Below, piece by piece: positions 34,170 through 43,465 of a stretch of DNA of 64,000 nt. The notes under the pieces are model-generated. The model was not told the origin of the DNA, searched no databases, and worked only from the letters and a program-made list of their open reading frames with translations. The stretch's first letter is position 1, and every line of letters starts with the position of its first letter. The position numbers were made by a program, and so were the translations under genes. The DNA comes from Paenibacillaceae bacterium (GTDB lineage Bacteria; Bacillota; Bacilli; Paenibacillales; Paenibacillaceae), in NCBI GenBank assembly GCA_004134985.1, contig REGQ01000009.1, positions 148,508 through 212,507 on the forward strand, in the 5' to 3' direction.

Positions 34170-35941
34170 ATGGCAATGTCTTTTACTCCCTATGTCGTTT
34201 TTTTTCATGGATGGTTACTGTTAATCTAAAAAAATCATTGATCATTTTCGGTATGCTGCTCATTCAAGGCATCTTTCCAGGGGCCTCTGTATTTATCATC
34301 AGTAAGCTCTTTCAAGAAGTGATTCTTGTCTTCCAAGGAAGTCATAGGTTCACCGAAATATTGATAATCATAACCATCTGGGCTGTTATCATTCTTGTGG
34401 ATCGATTAATCCAACCGTTCTATTCGATATATATGGAGCAGCTACAGCAAGAGCTAGAGGATTCGCTTACGAGGCAGTTACAGGAAAAAGCGCATCGTCT
34501 TCGATTAGAAACGTTTGAACGGGCTGACTTCCACGATATTCTTAGCAGAGCTCGAAATATGACCGAGCCCGGAGAATTTTTCAATTTGTTAATTGAAATA
34601 TTCGATATTATCCGATCTATTATTACAGTTAGCTCTGTTATTATCTTGCTGAGTGCATGGAATGTTTGGTTATTCGTCGCACTGATCGTTGTTGCTTTAC
34701 CTGTACCAATTGCACAGTGGATCCAATCCAAATCAACGTTTTTTTTGAAGAGGCAACAAACCGAGAAGGAAAGAGTTTTGAACTATTTAGAGAAAGTGAT
34801 GACGTCTCGCGAGGCTGCGAAAGAAGTTCGGATGTTTGGAATGTCGTCTTCACTGCTTCGCTGGTGGCACAATATGTACTGGGAAGTTGCTAATTCATTA
34901 TATCGCCAGCAACGGAATCAAAACATTGTACGTGCGGGTCTATCGATCATTGGGATTTTTGGACTTGCTTTCGGGGTGGCTTGGGCCGCATGGTCAGTCA
35001 TGCAGGGAGATCTCTTGGCATCTCAATTCGGTGCGATTCTTATTGCTTTGCAAGTATTAAAAGATGGTGTAAACACGATTGTAGGGAGGTTTAGTTATTT
35101 TCGCGACATGCTATTTCGAGTCAATGATTTATTTATCTATCTTGATTTAGGACCTGAAGAGCAAGAAGGCAAAGAGTTTGTAGACGCTAAGGAAAATATA
35201 TATGTCGAAGATGTTTCTTTCTGTTATCCGCAGCAACAGGAAGATACACTTCACGATATATCATTCACAATACAAGCCGGTGAGCGATTAGCTATTGTTG
35301 GAGATAACGGTTCCGGAAAAACAACATTAGTCAAAGTGTTACTGGGGCTATATCAACCGAAAAAAGGGAGTATACGATATGGTTCTGTTTGCTTAGCAGA
35401 TGCCGATTTGACTAGTCTGAGAGCACACACGACGGCTGCATTTCAGGATTTTAACCGTTACGCCTTTACGTTAAATGACAATATTGGCTACGGGAAAGTG
35501 GAACACATGCATTTACAGGAAGAAGTAGAATATGCGGCAAAGCTGGGAGGAGCAGACCAAGTGGCAGCTTCTTTAGTCAATGGCTATCATACCCCATTAA
35601 CTCGCGAATTTGCTGACGGTACGGATTTGTCGGGAGGCCAGTGGCAGAAGATTGCTATTTCGCGTGCATTTATGCGCAACGCCCCATTTGTTTTATTGGA
35701 TGAACCAAGTGCAGCATTAGACCCAAAAGCAGAAGCGGAAGTTTTTGAGCGGTTTCTATGTATGGCAAAGGACAAGACCGCGATCTTAGTTTCTCACCGT
35801 CTTGGTATGGCGCGATTATGTGATCGTATCTTGGTGTTGAAAGATGGTCGTATTGCGGAGATCGGTACACATGATGAGTTGCTTCGATTAAAAGGTGAAT
35901 ATCATAATCATTGGTCATTGCAAGCGGGATGGTATATATAA
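34157..35941 (+). CDS. ABC exporter (permease plus ATPase)
   Basis: A 594-residue half-transporter: six transmembrane helices (about 15-320), ATPase domain with Walker A GDNGSGKTT, signature LSGGQWQK, Walker B FVLLDEPSAALD and switch SHRLGMARL. The start is ATG 34157, ten nt after GGGAGG and 13 nt inside the upstream exporter gene, so the two are coupled and probably form a heterodimer. The LSGGQWQ and PKAEAE motifs resemble exporters that accompany small peptide or antibiotic systems. I see no peptide precursor gene next to it. Confidence 0.88.
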   Translation: MVQMNGNVFYSLCRFFSWMVTVNLKKSLIIFGMLLIQGIFPGASVFIISKLFQEVILVFQGSHRFTEILIIITIWAVIILVDRLIQPFYSIYMEQLQQELEDSLTRQLQEKAHRLRLETFERADFHDILSRARNMTEPGEFFNLLIEIFDIIRSIITVSSVIILLSAWNVWLFVALIVVALPVPIAQWIQSKSTFFLKRQQTEKERVLNYLEKVMTSREAAKEVRMFGMSSSLLRWWHNMYWEVANSLYRQQRNQNIVRAGLSIIGIFGLAFGVAWAAWSVMQGDLLASQFGAILIALQVLKDGVNTIVGRFSYFRDMLFRVNDLFIYLDLGPEEQEGKEFVDAKENIYVEDVSFCYPQQQEDTLHDISFTIQAGERLAIVGDNGSGKTTLVKVLLGLYQPKKGSIRYGSVCLADADLTSLRAHTTAAFQDFNRYAFTLNDNIGYGKVEHMHLQEEVEYAAKLGGADQVAASLVNGYHTPLTREFADGTDLSGGQWQKIAISRAFMRNAPFVLLDEPSAALDPKAEAEVFERFLCMAKDKTAILVSHRLGMARLCDRILVLKDGRIAEIGTHDELLRLKGEYHNHWSLQAGWYI

Positions 35942-36023
35942 AAGTTCAATAACAACACATCACAGGGGGGAACCATTAAGAGAATAAGTCATTGATTTAC
36001 ATTATGAATATTTCGATGAAATA

Positions 36024-36310
36024 GAGCCACCATTCCGGTGATGAGTGAGCCAGGTCTCCGGAGAAAATGAGCCACCATTCCGGTGGGAGGGAGCCGCCTG
36101 TGTGGAGGTAGCTCCCGAGCCTCACTTTCCTTGAGTGAAACAAGCAACCACTCGTCTAGAATGAGCAGCGGCACTTTCTTGTAGGCCTTCATGACGCGAC
36201 CGAAGATCCCCTCGCCCCGTGCGATCGGCGTGATATTCTACATCTTCGATGCAGGCGTTCGATTGCTGGAAATCTGCCTTGCGGATTAACGCCGCCAGTC
36301 AAGCCATTCA
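36024..36310 (-). mobile_element. IS21-family remnant (istB fragments and terminal repeats)
   Basis: On the minus strand, two separate pieces of the IstB ATPase are joined: IRKADFQQSNACIEDVEYH (about 36250-36300) and IARGEGIFGRVMKAYKKV then LLILDEWLLVSLKESEAREL (about 36108-36220), which contains the DEWLL Walker B motif. The pieces between and after them are deleted. GAGCCACCATTCCGGTG occurs twice (36024-36040 and 36069-36085), 45 bp apart, as expected for the multiple terminal repeats of IS21 elements. No istA is left. It marks the right end of the AT-rich island. Confidence 0.8.
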
Positions 36311-36324
36311 TCGCGGTTTCACAG

Positions 36325-36515
36325 CGCTCTAACGCTTGCCACAGACTCTATTTGGCTGATAATGGACGTTTTGGAATTCTAACGCTTATCAGAAAGCTTA
36401 TTAGTCATTTTGGCTATCAAAATCGAGGGTTTTACTGAAATAGAGTTACCCAGTTGCGTTAGAATTTTTAAAGCGTTAGATTTAGCAAAATAGCGCTTGT
36501 CATCAGCGTTAGAGT
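36325..36515. repeat. Interspersed TAACGCTT-type repeat, second locus
   Basis: TCTAACGCTTGCCACAG (about 36330), TCTAACGCTTATCAGAAAGC (about 36379) and AAATAGCGCTTGTCATCAGC (about 36488) are related to the copies at 1-185. The gap from here to 36758 shows no gene; CCTATAATAG near 36680 may be a -10 region for the AraC gene. Confidence 0.6.
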
Positions 36516-36758
36516 TTCATGTTCATGGGCTTCCTCAACCCCGCATCCCACCGCAGCCTAGCGACGCTGGAATATCGTTTTAAGGGCTGTTTTTAGCAAA
36601 AATGTACTTAACGTGCAGCTCCCAGCGCCGCGGTGGGGCAATACGTGTTAGCAGTCAACCACTGATTTTGCTTTTAAACCTATAATAGTTAATTGATTTG
36701 CAGCCGGATAATTTGTATGATGGGCATATTGTGGGTCGAACAGGCAGGAGGAAGCTTA

Positions 36759-37586
36759 GTGGAAAGTCAATATGATGAGTTGGCCGCTTATTTTGTGCGG
36801 ATGCCGATAGACATATTCGGTGTGTATCAAACAATTCTAAAGAAGGGTGTCTACCGAGGTCATAAAGATCAGCCTACGACCAAGTGCGGCCTTATTATCG
36901 CACTGAAAGGAGAGGCTGATTTTATTTGCGATGACATAAGTTACGCAATGTATCCTGGTAAGGCGATGCTCGTCGGAAAGGATCGGCAACTTGAAATAGT
37001 TGTGCATACGGCCGAATTTGAGTATTTCCTTGTGCATTATTTGCCTGTTGTTGCTGCTTCGGAGCAGATGCAACTGACGAAAAACGTAAATGAACTTCAA
37101 ATCGATATGGATGCCGCGTTGCTGCAATTGATAGAGCATCTGAGGCGGTTTTCCAACACGATCGGCAATATCGAGCTGCTGGGAAAGAAGACATTATTTT
37201 ACCAGTTGCTCAACAAAGCGCTTTTGTCGGAGCGTTACCGCCAAAATAGTGAGAGTCAAAGCATGATAGAGCAGACAATTGAGTACATTCGTAAGAACTA
37301 TATGGAGTCGATTACGCTGGAGAGCTTGGCTAAGCAGAATGGGATGAAGGCCAAATATTTCTCTTATTTGTTTCATAAGTATACAGGTATTGGCCCAATT
37401 AATTATCTCATTCAATATAGGATGAATCTTGCCTATGAGCTGCTTATGACAGCCTCATTTTCGGTGCGTGAAATTGCCAGAAGTGTCGGCTATTCAGATG
37501 CCTACTATTTCAGCAGATTATTTAAAAAGCATAATGGTATGTCGCCTACAGCAGTCAAGCAGCGTGGTAGAAATAATCCATCTTAA
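36759..37586 (+). CDS. AraC-family transcriptional regulator
   Basis: A 275-residue regulator. The N-terminal cupin-like arm (CGLIIALKGEADFIC, AMLVGKDRQLEIVVHTAE) is followed by a C-terminal double helix-turn-helix (about 180-270): ITLESLAKQNGMKAKYFSYL and FSVREIARSVGYSDAYYFSR. The second helix-turn-helix is the classic AraC signature. I chose GTG 36759 because AGGAGGA lies seven nt upstream; a frame from 36693 has no such site. It precedes a Fur-boxed siderophore-binding protein, so it probably activates that uptake gene, as Btr does in Bacillus. Confidence 0.9.
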   Translation: MESQYDELAAYFVRMPIDIFGVYQTILKKGVYRGHKDQPTTKCGLIIALKGEADFICDDISYAMYPGKAMLVGKDRQLEIVVHTAEFEYFLVHYLPVVAASEQMQLTKNVNELQIDMDAALLQLIEHLRRFSNTIGNIELLGKKTLFYQLLNKALLSERYRQNSESQSMIEQTIEYIRKNYMESITLESLAKQNGMKAKYFSYLFHKYTGIGPINYLIQYRMNLAYELLMTASFSVREIARSVGYSDAYYFSRLFKKHNGMSPTAVKQRGRNNPS

Positions 37587-37639
37587 GTTCGGGAAATCCT
37601 CTATTTGCGCGAATCATTAACAATGGTATCATTATTGAT

Positions 37640-37658
37640 GATAATGAAAATCATTATT
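37640..37658. promoter_or_regulatory. Fur box before the siderophore-binding protein
   Basis: GATAATGAAAATCATTATT matches the 19-bp Fur consensus with one or two changes. It lies about 32 bp before the ATG at 37691, between it and the AraC gene. Iron repression of the binding protein is expected. Confidence 0.85.
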
Positions 37659-37690
37659 AATAATTCAGAAATATTGAGGGGAAGACTGAA

Positions 37691-38701
37691 ATGGGAATGA
37701 AGACAAAAAATCGGCATATGCCGCTGTTTGCCGTATGCTTATTGATTATGGCTATGATCGCAAGCGCATGCTCCAACAATGTAAAACCAAATAATGAAAA
37801 CGGTGATGCAACTGCGACACCTGCTGCGAACGAAGGCGCTGCTTTCCCACGAACGGTTATGAGCGCGAATGGATCAGTAACGATTGAGAAGAAACCGCAA
37901 AAAGTAGCTCTTGTTCATTGGGGCTTGATGGACGAGTTGTTAACCTTTGAGTTGCCTTCGATTGGATTGGCGCTGCCGTTCACGGCCAAGCAGTCGAGTT
38001 TGGATACGGAGCAGTACAAGCCCTATGCCGCCAAATTCGGCGAGATCGTGTTTGTTGGCGAGAACACCGAAGTTAATTTGGAGGCACTTCTTGACTATGA
38101 ACCGGATCTCATTCTGGCGGGCAGCATTACGAATGAGAAGATTACGAAAGAATTGTCGCAGATTGCGCCAACATTTTATTTCGATGAAGAAAAAACGAAT
38201 GTTTGGGCAGATTGGCCGACAGTTATGACCAAGATGGGCGAGGTGCTCGGGCAGGAGCAGAATGCACAGAAGTTTATTGACGGTTATGCTGCCAAGGTAG
38301 AGGCTGCGAAGCAGCAGCTAACCGGTGTTGAAGGTACAGTTGCCTTTGTTCAGGTTAGGGAAAAGGCAGTTTGGCTGCAAGGGACGGATTACATTGCTCA
38401 TTATTATGAACCGCTTGGTCTGAAAGCTCCGGAAGCGGCGCAAGGCAAAGGTGGCGAGCTTACGTTGGAAGGGCTAAGTGTCATGAATCCAGATCATCTC
38501 TTTCTAGGCTACTTCAACTACACGGATACTTCTCTACCTGCTCTTTCGGATGAATGGGAAAAAAGTGAGGTGTGGAAAAAGTTGAAGGCAGCTCAGCAGA
38601 ACCAGGTGTACGGCTTGAACGGTGCACTTGCTTTGGGATTTGGTCCTATTGGCAAGACTTATGGGATAGAAGTTATTACTGAGGCGCTGAAGTCCAAGTA
38701 A
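37691..38701 (+). CDS. Iron-siderophore-binding lipoprotein (FecB/FhuD type)
   Basis: A 336-residue cluster III substrate-binding protein. The signal ends with MIASAC, lipobox Cys27. The mature part shows KPQKVALVHWGLMDELL, EIVFVGENTEVNLEALLDYEPDLILAG and LSVMNPDHLFLGYF, the typical two-lobe pattern with a rigid linking helix. A Fur box precedes it and an AraC regulator is directly upstream. No FecCD permease or ATPase genes follow; the cell must supply them from elsewhere. A terminator ends the unit. Confidence 0.92.
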   Translation: MGMKTKNRHMPLFAVCLLIMAMIASACSNNVKPNNENGDATATPAANEGAAFPRTVMSANGSVTIEKKPQKVALVHWGLMDELLTFELPSIGLALPFTAKQSSLDTEQYKPYAAKFGEIVFVGENTEVNLEALLDYEPDLILAGSITNEKITKELSQIAPTFYFDEEKTNVWADWPTVMTKMGEVLGQEQNAQKFIDGYAAKVEAAKQQLTGVEGTVAFVQVREKAVWLQGTDYIAHYYEPLGLKAPEAAQGKGGELTLEGLSVMNPDHLFLGYFNYTDTSLPALSDEWEKSEVWKKLKAAQQNQVYGLNGALALGFGPIGKTYGIEVITEALKSK

Positions 38702-38726
38702 GGTGGCGTTCATTTGCAACCATAAT

Positions 38727-38768
38727 AAAGCAGGGCAAATGCTTGATGCCTTGCTTTATTTTTTTTTG
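38727..38768 (+). terminator. Rho-independent terminator
   Basis: The stem AAAGCAGGGCA / TGCCTTGCTTT (one mismatch) is followed by ATTTTTTTTTT. It ends the siderophore-binding protein transcript. Confidence 0.9.
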
Positions 38769-38806
38769 GTTACAAGGTTACTTAGATTCTAGTATGAACG
38801 CGATAG

Positions 38807-39850
38807 TCAGGAGCCGTCCACGATGTCAGGGTTAGCGAAGAGGATGGCCTCGGCCGTATCCCAGAGCCGGGGCAGGAACCGGATGACGCTCTCAGCGCGG
38901 GACAGGAGGTTGTCAGCGGAGGTGATGCCGAGGTCTGCTATAACAGCGTCGAAGGCTGCGGCATGTTTGCGCTGAAGGTCAGGAGCGTCGGCGTGGAGTA
39001 TTTTATGGCAACGGGCGAAGGTTGCGACGATCCAGAAGACAGCTTCGTGATGATTGCCGGCCCGGATAAGCTTCAGGCATCCGGCGATGGCGATCGGTCT
39101 TGCCTCGGCTGTGATGTCGGTACTGAAGAAGAATGGCGTCTTGGCCACGGCCGCAGCGGCATCAAACGTCGCGGCGAGCTCGGTGAGATGATGTTCTACC
39201 CGCTCGGGAGTCATCTCGGTACAGCCGAGCAGCTTGAGCAATTCCTGGTAGAGGCCGGCATGACCATACTCCATCAGCACGTCACGAGCGGCAAGATAAC
39301 GGAGCCGTACCGTTGGATTGCGGAGTGCGGCCACGAGCAGGACATGCGTGGTTACACCGGTCGGAAACAGCCACGAAGTCACCTGGTCGTGCAGCGGCGC
39401 GGTGGTGTCGATAGACCGCAGCCCATTTTCGACCCTGTTCCGGGCTTCCTCGCAGCGTCGGCGTACCCACGGCCGCTCGGCAAAATGGCGGGAAACCTGA
39501 TTCTGCAGCCTGCGCAAGTGTCCGGTAGAGTCGGCAATAATTGTATCCTTGCGGAAACTGCCTGCGAGGTGATAGGAAGCAAGGACCTCCTCGGCCGACG
39601 CCACCTGGTTCCAGGAGAGATATGTCGCCTCCACCAGTGTGCTGCGATAGATGAACTTCCCAAGCTTGAGCGGAGGCTCGGCCTGCTCGGTGACGATCAT
39701 CACGTCCACATCCGAAGCTTCCGGCAGATCCGCATTATCAGCCAGTCCGATCGTAGAGCCGCTAAAGTATGCCCCCAGGAATCCTTTCTCCTTGCTGGCG
39801 TGCTGCATTACCCACTCCGCGGCTTCCTTTCTGGCAGCTCCGACTTTCAT
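38807..39850 (-). CDS. Nucleotidyltransferase-fold protein
   Basis: A 347-residue protein. GAYFSGSTIGLADNADLPEA followed by SDVDVMIVTE matches the GS..D-x-D core of DNA polymerase beta-type nucleotidyltransferases. The remainder is helical and could be a substrate-binding half, as in antibiotic adenylyltransferases, but no drug class can be read from it. Its codon use is visibly more GC-rich than the genes around it, suggesting acquisition, possibly from a high-GC Gram-positive. The start is ATG 39850 after AAAGGTGA; an ATG nine nt further upstream is less well placed. It is a single-gene unit. Confidence 0.7.
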   Translation of the reverse strand: MKVGAARKEAAEWVMQHASKEKGFLGAYFSGSTIGLADNADLPEASDVDVMIVTEQAEPPLKLGKFIYRSTLVEATYLSWNQVASAEEVLASYHLAGSFRKDTIIADSTGHLRRLQNQVSRHFAERPWVRRRCEEARNRVENGLRSIDTTAPLHDQVTSWLFPTGVTTHVLLVAALRNPTVRLRYLAARDVLMEYGHAGLYQELLKLLGCTEMTPERVEHHLTELAATFDAAAAVAKTPFFFSTDITAEARPIAIAGCLKLIRAGNHHEAVFWIVATFARCHKILHADAPDLQRKHAAAFDAVIADLGITSADNLLSRAESVIRFLPRLWDTAEAILFANPDIVDGS

Positions 39851-40163
39851 AGTTATCACCTTTCCCTCTTTCTAATGTAACAAATATCCAATTTGCCCAG
39901 GTCCCATCATTATATAGCAACAATCCACAATCTGAAACAGCAACATCTCGCCTTCTACTTTGAAAGACGGGATGTGCGGCGTAGAAATCAGGCTTCAAAC
40001 GGATTTAGTTCAGTCACCAAATTTGGAAATGACAGTAAGCAATGGCAGAGGCCAATCCTGCACGCATAAAGTTTAACATTGACTCGTGGCGCCTCCGTGC
40101 CAGAAACGATTAAATAAGAGTGTAGCACAAGCAAGTAGTTCTGAAGCGGAGGCGAAGGCTTAA
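39851..40163. other. Intergenic region between divergent genes, nothing recognised
   Basis: About 300 bp of ordinary sequence. I see no convincing promoter pair, repeat or RNA structure. GGAGG at about 40146 is the likely ribosome binding site for the ATG at 40164. Confidence 0.6.
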
Positions 40164-43100
40164 ATGTTCAAACGAAACAGGGGTTCAATTATCGTTGTTG
40201 TACTTGTAGGTATCGTCGCTGCTCTGGCAATCTTCTGGCAGCAATTAGGCACATCACCACAAGACGATGATTCTGAGGAGCAGCCGGAGTCTTACAAAGT
40301 ATTGTTGTTCTCCAAGACAGCGGGGTTTCGTCACGAGTCGATTTCGGCCGGGATCGAAGCGATCCGAAGCTTGGGAGTGGACAATTATATCGAGGTAGAC
40401 GCCACGGAAGATGCCGCGGTGTTCACCGATGATAATTTAGCACAGTATGAGGCCGTTATCTTTCTAAGCACGACAGGCGACATTTTGAATGAAGCGGAGA
40501 AATCGGCATTTGAGCATTATATTCGTTCGGGGAAAGGTTATGTAGGCATCCATTCAGCATCCGATACGGAATATAACTGGCCTTGGTATGGCGAGTTGGT
40601 AGGCGCATATTTCAAAGACCACCCGGATGTGCAATCAGCCAACGTGCTTGTGGCGGATGCGGCTCACCCTTCCACCAACGTACTTCCAGCCGTATGGACA
40701 CGCACAGATGAGTGGTATAACTTCAACTCTAATGTCCGCAACAAGCTGCACGTGCTGGCAACATTGGATGAGAAGAGCTACAAGGGCGGAAATATGGGCT
40801 TCGATCATCCCATCGTATGGTGCCAGGAATACGACAGTGGCCGGTCGTGGTACACCGGCGGCGGTCATACGAACGAGAGCTTTAGCGAACCCGGGTTTTT
40901 AAGACATCTGTTGGGCGGTATCCAGTGGGCGGCAGGAAAAGCGGAGGGGAATTGTAAAGCTACTGACTACGAGGGGGCCTTCGAGAAAGTCGTCCTGCAG
41001 ACGGGATTGTCCCAGCCGATGTCAGTACGGGTGACGCCGGACGGCCAAGTATACTTTATCGAGCGATCCGGTATTTTGAAAATCTATGATCCGGAGACAA
41101 GCGTGACGTCGATGGCCGGGAGAGTGCCGGTATTCTTTGAGCACGAAGACGGGCTGCTCGGTCTTGAACTCGATCCCGGCTTTGCGACGAATCAGCAAAT
41201 CTATCTCTTCTACTCTCCCAAGGACGATCCGGTGAACCGGGTGTCGAGGTTTACGATGAATGATAATCAGCTGCTGCTTGATTCAGAGAAGATCGTGCTG
41301 GAGACGCCGCTCGACCGCTCGGCATGCTGTCATGCCGGCGGGGATTTGGAGTTCGATTCCGATGGCAATCTCTACATTGCGCTCGGCGATAACACTGATC
41401 CGTTCGAATCCGACGGCTTCGGGCCGATGGACGAAAGACCGGGCAGGGAGAAGTGGGATGCGCAGCGTACTTCGGGCAATACCCAGGATTTACGAGGCAA
41501 AATATTGCGGATCAAGCCGAAGGAGGACGGCACTTACGAGATTCCAGACGGGAATCTGTTCCCTGCGGACGGCAGTCAAGGGAGGCCGGAAATTTATACG
41601 ATGGGCAACCGCAATCCGTTCAAGATTACGGTAGACCCTTATACGAATTGGCTGTATTGGGGCGATGTCGGTCCTGACGCTGGCGTGGATACCGTGCTTC
41701 GCGGGCCGAAGGGCTATGACGAGTTCAACCAGGCCAAATCCGCCGGCAATTACGGTTGGCCTTATTGCATCGCCGACAACCAAAGCTACACCGACTATAA
41801 TTTCAAGACGGGCGCATTCGGCAAGCCTTATGATTGCAGCGCACTTGTTAACGATTCCCCGAACAATACCGGAAGCAGGAACTTGCCGCCCGCGCAGCCG
41901 GCCATGATCTATTATCCTTATAATAACAGCCCGGAGTTTCCGGAACTGGAGAACGGAGCGGGCGGACGAACGGCTTCTGCGGGTACGGTGTACCGGTACG
42001 ACCCGGACAATTCGTCTGCGGGCAAGTTCCCGCAATATTTCGACAAGACGCTGTTCATTATGGAATGGTCGCGCAATTGGATTAAGGAGGTCAAGTTCGA
42101 TGAGGATGGAAATCTGCTCAAGATTAATCCGTTCCTGCCGCACCTGAGTTTCCTGCGGCCGATGGATATGACCTTTGGACCGGATGGCACCCTGTATTTA
42201 TTGGAATATGGCACCGGTTGGGGGGAGAACGATGATGCTGCCCTCATTCAAATTCGATATACGGGCGGGGTTAATCGGGCGCCAATCGTGAAGATGGGCG
42301 CGGATCAGACGAATGGGCTGGCGCCGCTGACCGTTCAATTCAATAGCGAAGGCACCATCGATCCCGAGCATGATCCATTCACATTCGAATGGGATTTCAA
42401 TGGGGATGGAACGGTGGATGCGACTGAAGCCAATCCATCGCATACGTTTACCGAGAATGGGGAGTATACGGTGATGCTGACGGTGCATGATGATCAGGGT
42501 GCAAGCGCGAGTGCCAACCTTACCGTAACCGTTGGGAATACAGCGCCCAAGGTGACCATTAATGCGCCGGTGAATGGAGGATTCTTCGCCTGGGGGGATA
42601 CGGTTCCTTATTCGCTTACCGTAACGGATCAGGAAGACGATGCGATCGATTGCACGAAGGCCAATCTTCTTCCGAGTCTGGGGCATGATGAACATGCTCA
42701 TGCGGATGTTAATCATATCGGCTGCGAGGGAGCATTCACCACATCCAAATCGGACACGAACATCGAGAATACGTTCTACATTGTGGAAGCGTCATATACG
42801 GATAAGGGAGTAGGTAATATTCCACCGCTGATGGGGAGAGCGACCGTGAAGCTGCACTCCAAAGATAAGCAGGCGGAGCATTACGATGCGATGAACGCCG
42901 TTCAAGCGGAGGAGACGACAGATGACGGCGGCGGAAAAAACATTGGATTCATCGAAAATGGAAGCTGGATCATGTGGCAGGGAATGGATCTTCACGGAAT
43001 CGAATCCATGAACTTCAGAGTCTCTTCCGCGGCAGACGGAGGCACGATTGAAATGCGTGTTGATTCACCGGATGGAGCGCTGATCACAAGCGTGGACATC

Positions 43101-43265
43101 AACAATACGGGCGGCTGGCAAAATTGGCTGACGGTTTCTTCCGACCTTGGCCGCAAGCCGGAGGGACAGCATGACATTTATTTCGTATTTAAAGGCGGCG
43201 ATGGATTCCTGTTCAACGTCAACTGGATCGAATTCGTTGGCCCTGGTGTCGCAGAAGATTTGTGA
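40164..43265 (+). CDS. Secreted ThuA / sugar dehydrogenase-like / PKD / CBM6 multidomain protein
   Basis: A 1033-residue surface or secreted protein. An N-terminal signal-anchor (IIVVVLVGIVAALAIFW) precedes a ThuA-like domain (about 44-255: YKVLLFSKTAGFRHESI, GYVGIHSASDTEYNWPWY). A beta-propeller of the soluble glucose/sorbosone dehydrogenase type follows (about 275-695: PEIYTMGNRNPFKITVDP, CCHAGGDLEFDSDGNLY). A PKD domain (about 700-790: WDFNGDGTVDATEANPSHTF), a linker domain, and a carbohydrate-binding module like CBM6 (about 900-1030) complete it. This order is known in Bacteroidetes and Paenibacillus carbohydrate-active proteins. It probably acts on glycans outside the cell; the reaction is not known. 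Confidence 0.88.
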   Translation: MFKRNRGSIIVVVLVGIVAALAIFWQQLGTSPQDDDSEEQPESYKVLLFSKTAGFRHESISAGIEAIRSLGVDNYIEVDATEDAAVFTDDNLAQYEAVIFLSTTGDILNEAEKSAFEHYIRSGKGYVGIHSASDTEYNWPWYGELVGAYFKDHPDVQSANVLVADAAHPSTNVLPAVWTRTDEWYNFNSNVRNKLHVLATLDEKSYKGGNMGFDHPIVWCQEYDSGRSWYTGGGHTNESFSEPGFLRHLLGGIQWAAGKAEGNCKATDYEGAFEKVVLQTGLSQPMSVRVTPDGQVYFIERSGILKIYDPETSVTSMAGRVPVFFEHEDGLLGLELDPGFATNQQIYLFYSPKDDPVNRVSRFTMNDNQLLLDSEKIVLETPLDRSACCHAGGDLEFDSDGNLYIALGDNTDPFESDGFGPMDERPGREKWDAQRTSGNTQDLRGKILRIKPKEDGTYEIPDGNLFPADGSQGRPEIYTMGNRNPFKITVDPYTNWLYWGDVGPDAGVDTVLRGPKGYDEFNQAKSAGNYGWPYCIADNQSYTDYNFKTGAFGKPYDCSALVNDSPNNTGSRNLPPAQPAMIYYPYNNSPEFPELENGAGGRTASAGTVYRYDPDNSSAGKFPQYFDKTLFIMEWSRNWIKEVKFDEDGNLLKINPFLPHLSFLRPMDMTFGPDGTLYLLEYGTGWGENDDAALIQIRYTGGVNRAPIVKMGADQTNGLAPLTVQFNSEGTIDPEHDPFTFEWDFNGDGTVDATEANPSHTFTENGEYTVMLTVHDDQGASASANLTVTVGNTAPKVTINAPVNGGFFAWGDTVPYSLTVTDQEDDAIDCTKANLLPSLGHDEHAHADVNHIGCEGAFTTSKSDTNIENTFYIVEASYTDKGVGNIPPLMGRATVKLHSKDKQAEHYDAMNAVQAEETTDDGGGKNIGFIENGSWIMWQGMDLHGIESMNFRVSSAADGGTIEMRVDSPDGALITSVDINNTGGWQNWLTVSSDLGRKPEGQHDIYFVFKGGDGFLFNVNWIEFVGPGVAEDL

Positions 43266-43287
43266 TCTAACTTCAGCATTTTGCAGT

Positions 43288-43331
43288 AAAAAACCTTCAG
43301 AACCGCGAGCGATGCTGGACTGAAGGTTTTT
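43288..43331 (+). terminator. Rho-independent terminator
   Basis: The stem AAAAACCTTCAG / CTGAAGGTTTTT is followed by T-rich sequence, 25 nt after the stop of the ThuA-domain gene. Confidence 0.88.
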
Positions 43332-43465
43332 CATTTTTCAAATGACCACTTTTAAATCTAGGTATTGTGATCTATTTTTATTCTGAATATTAATAGAAAT
43401 TAGGTAAAAAAACCTATGTAAACAACCGATAAATAGATAGACAGACAGACATAATAGGAGGACAT

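Noticed and set aside
38963..39880. 305-codon plus-strand frame opposite the nucleotidyltransferase-like gene
   Set aside because: High GC creates long antisense frames; the minus-strand product has a recognisable GS..DxD motif and a ribosome binding site.
43430..43458. GATA/GACA short tandem repeat before the Mrr-like gene
   Set aside because: Only a few tetranucleotide units, outside the coding region and not clearly more than chance; no promoter spacing role visible.
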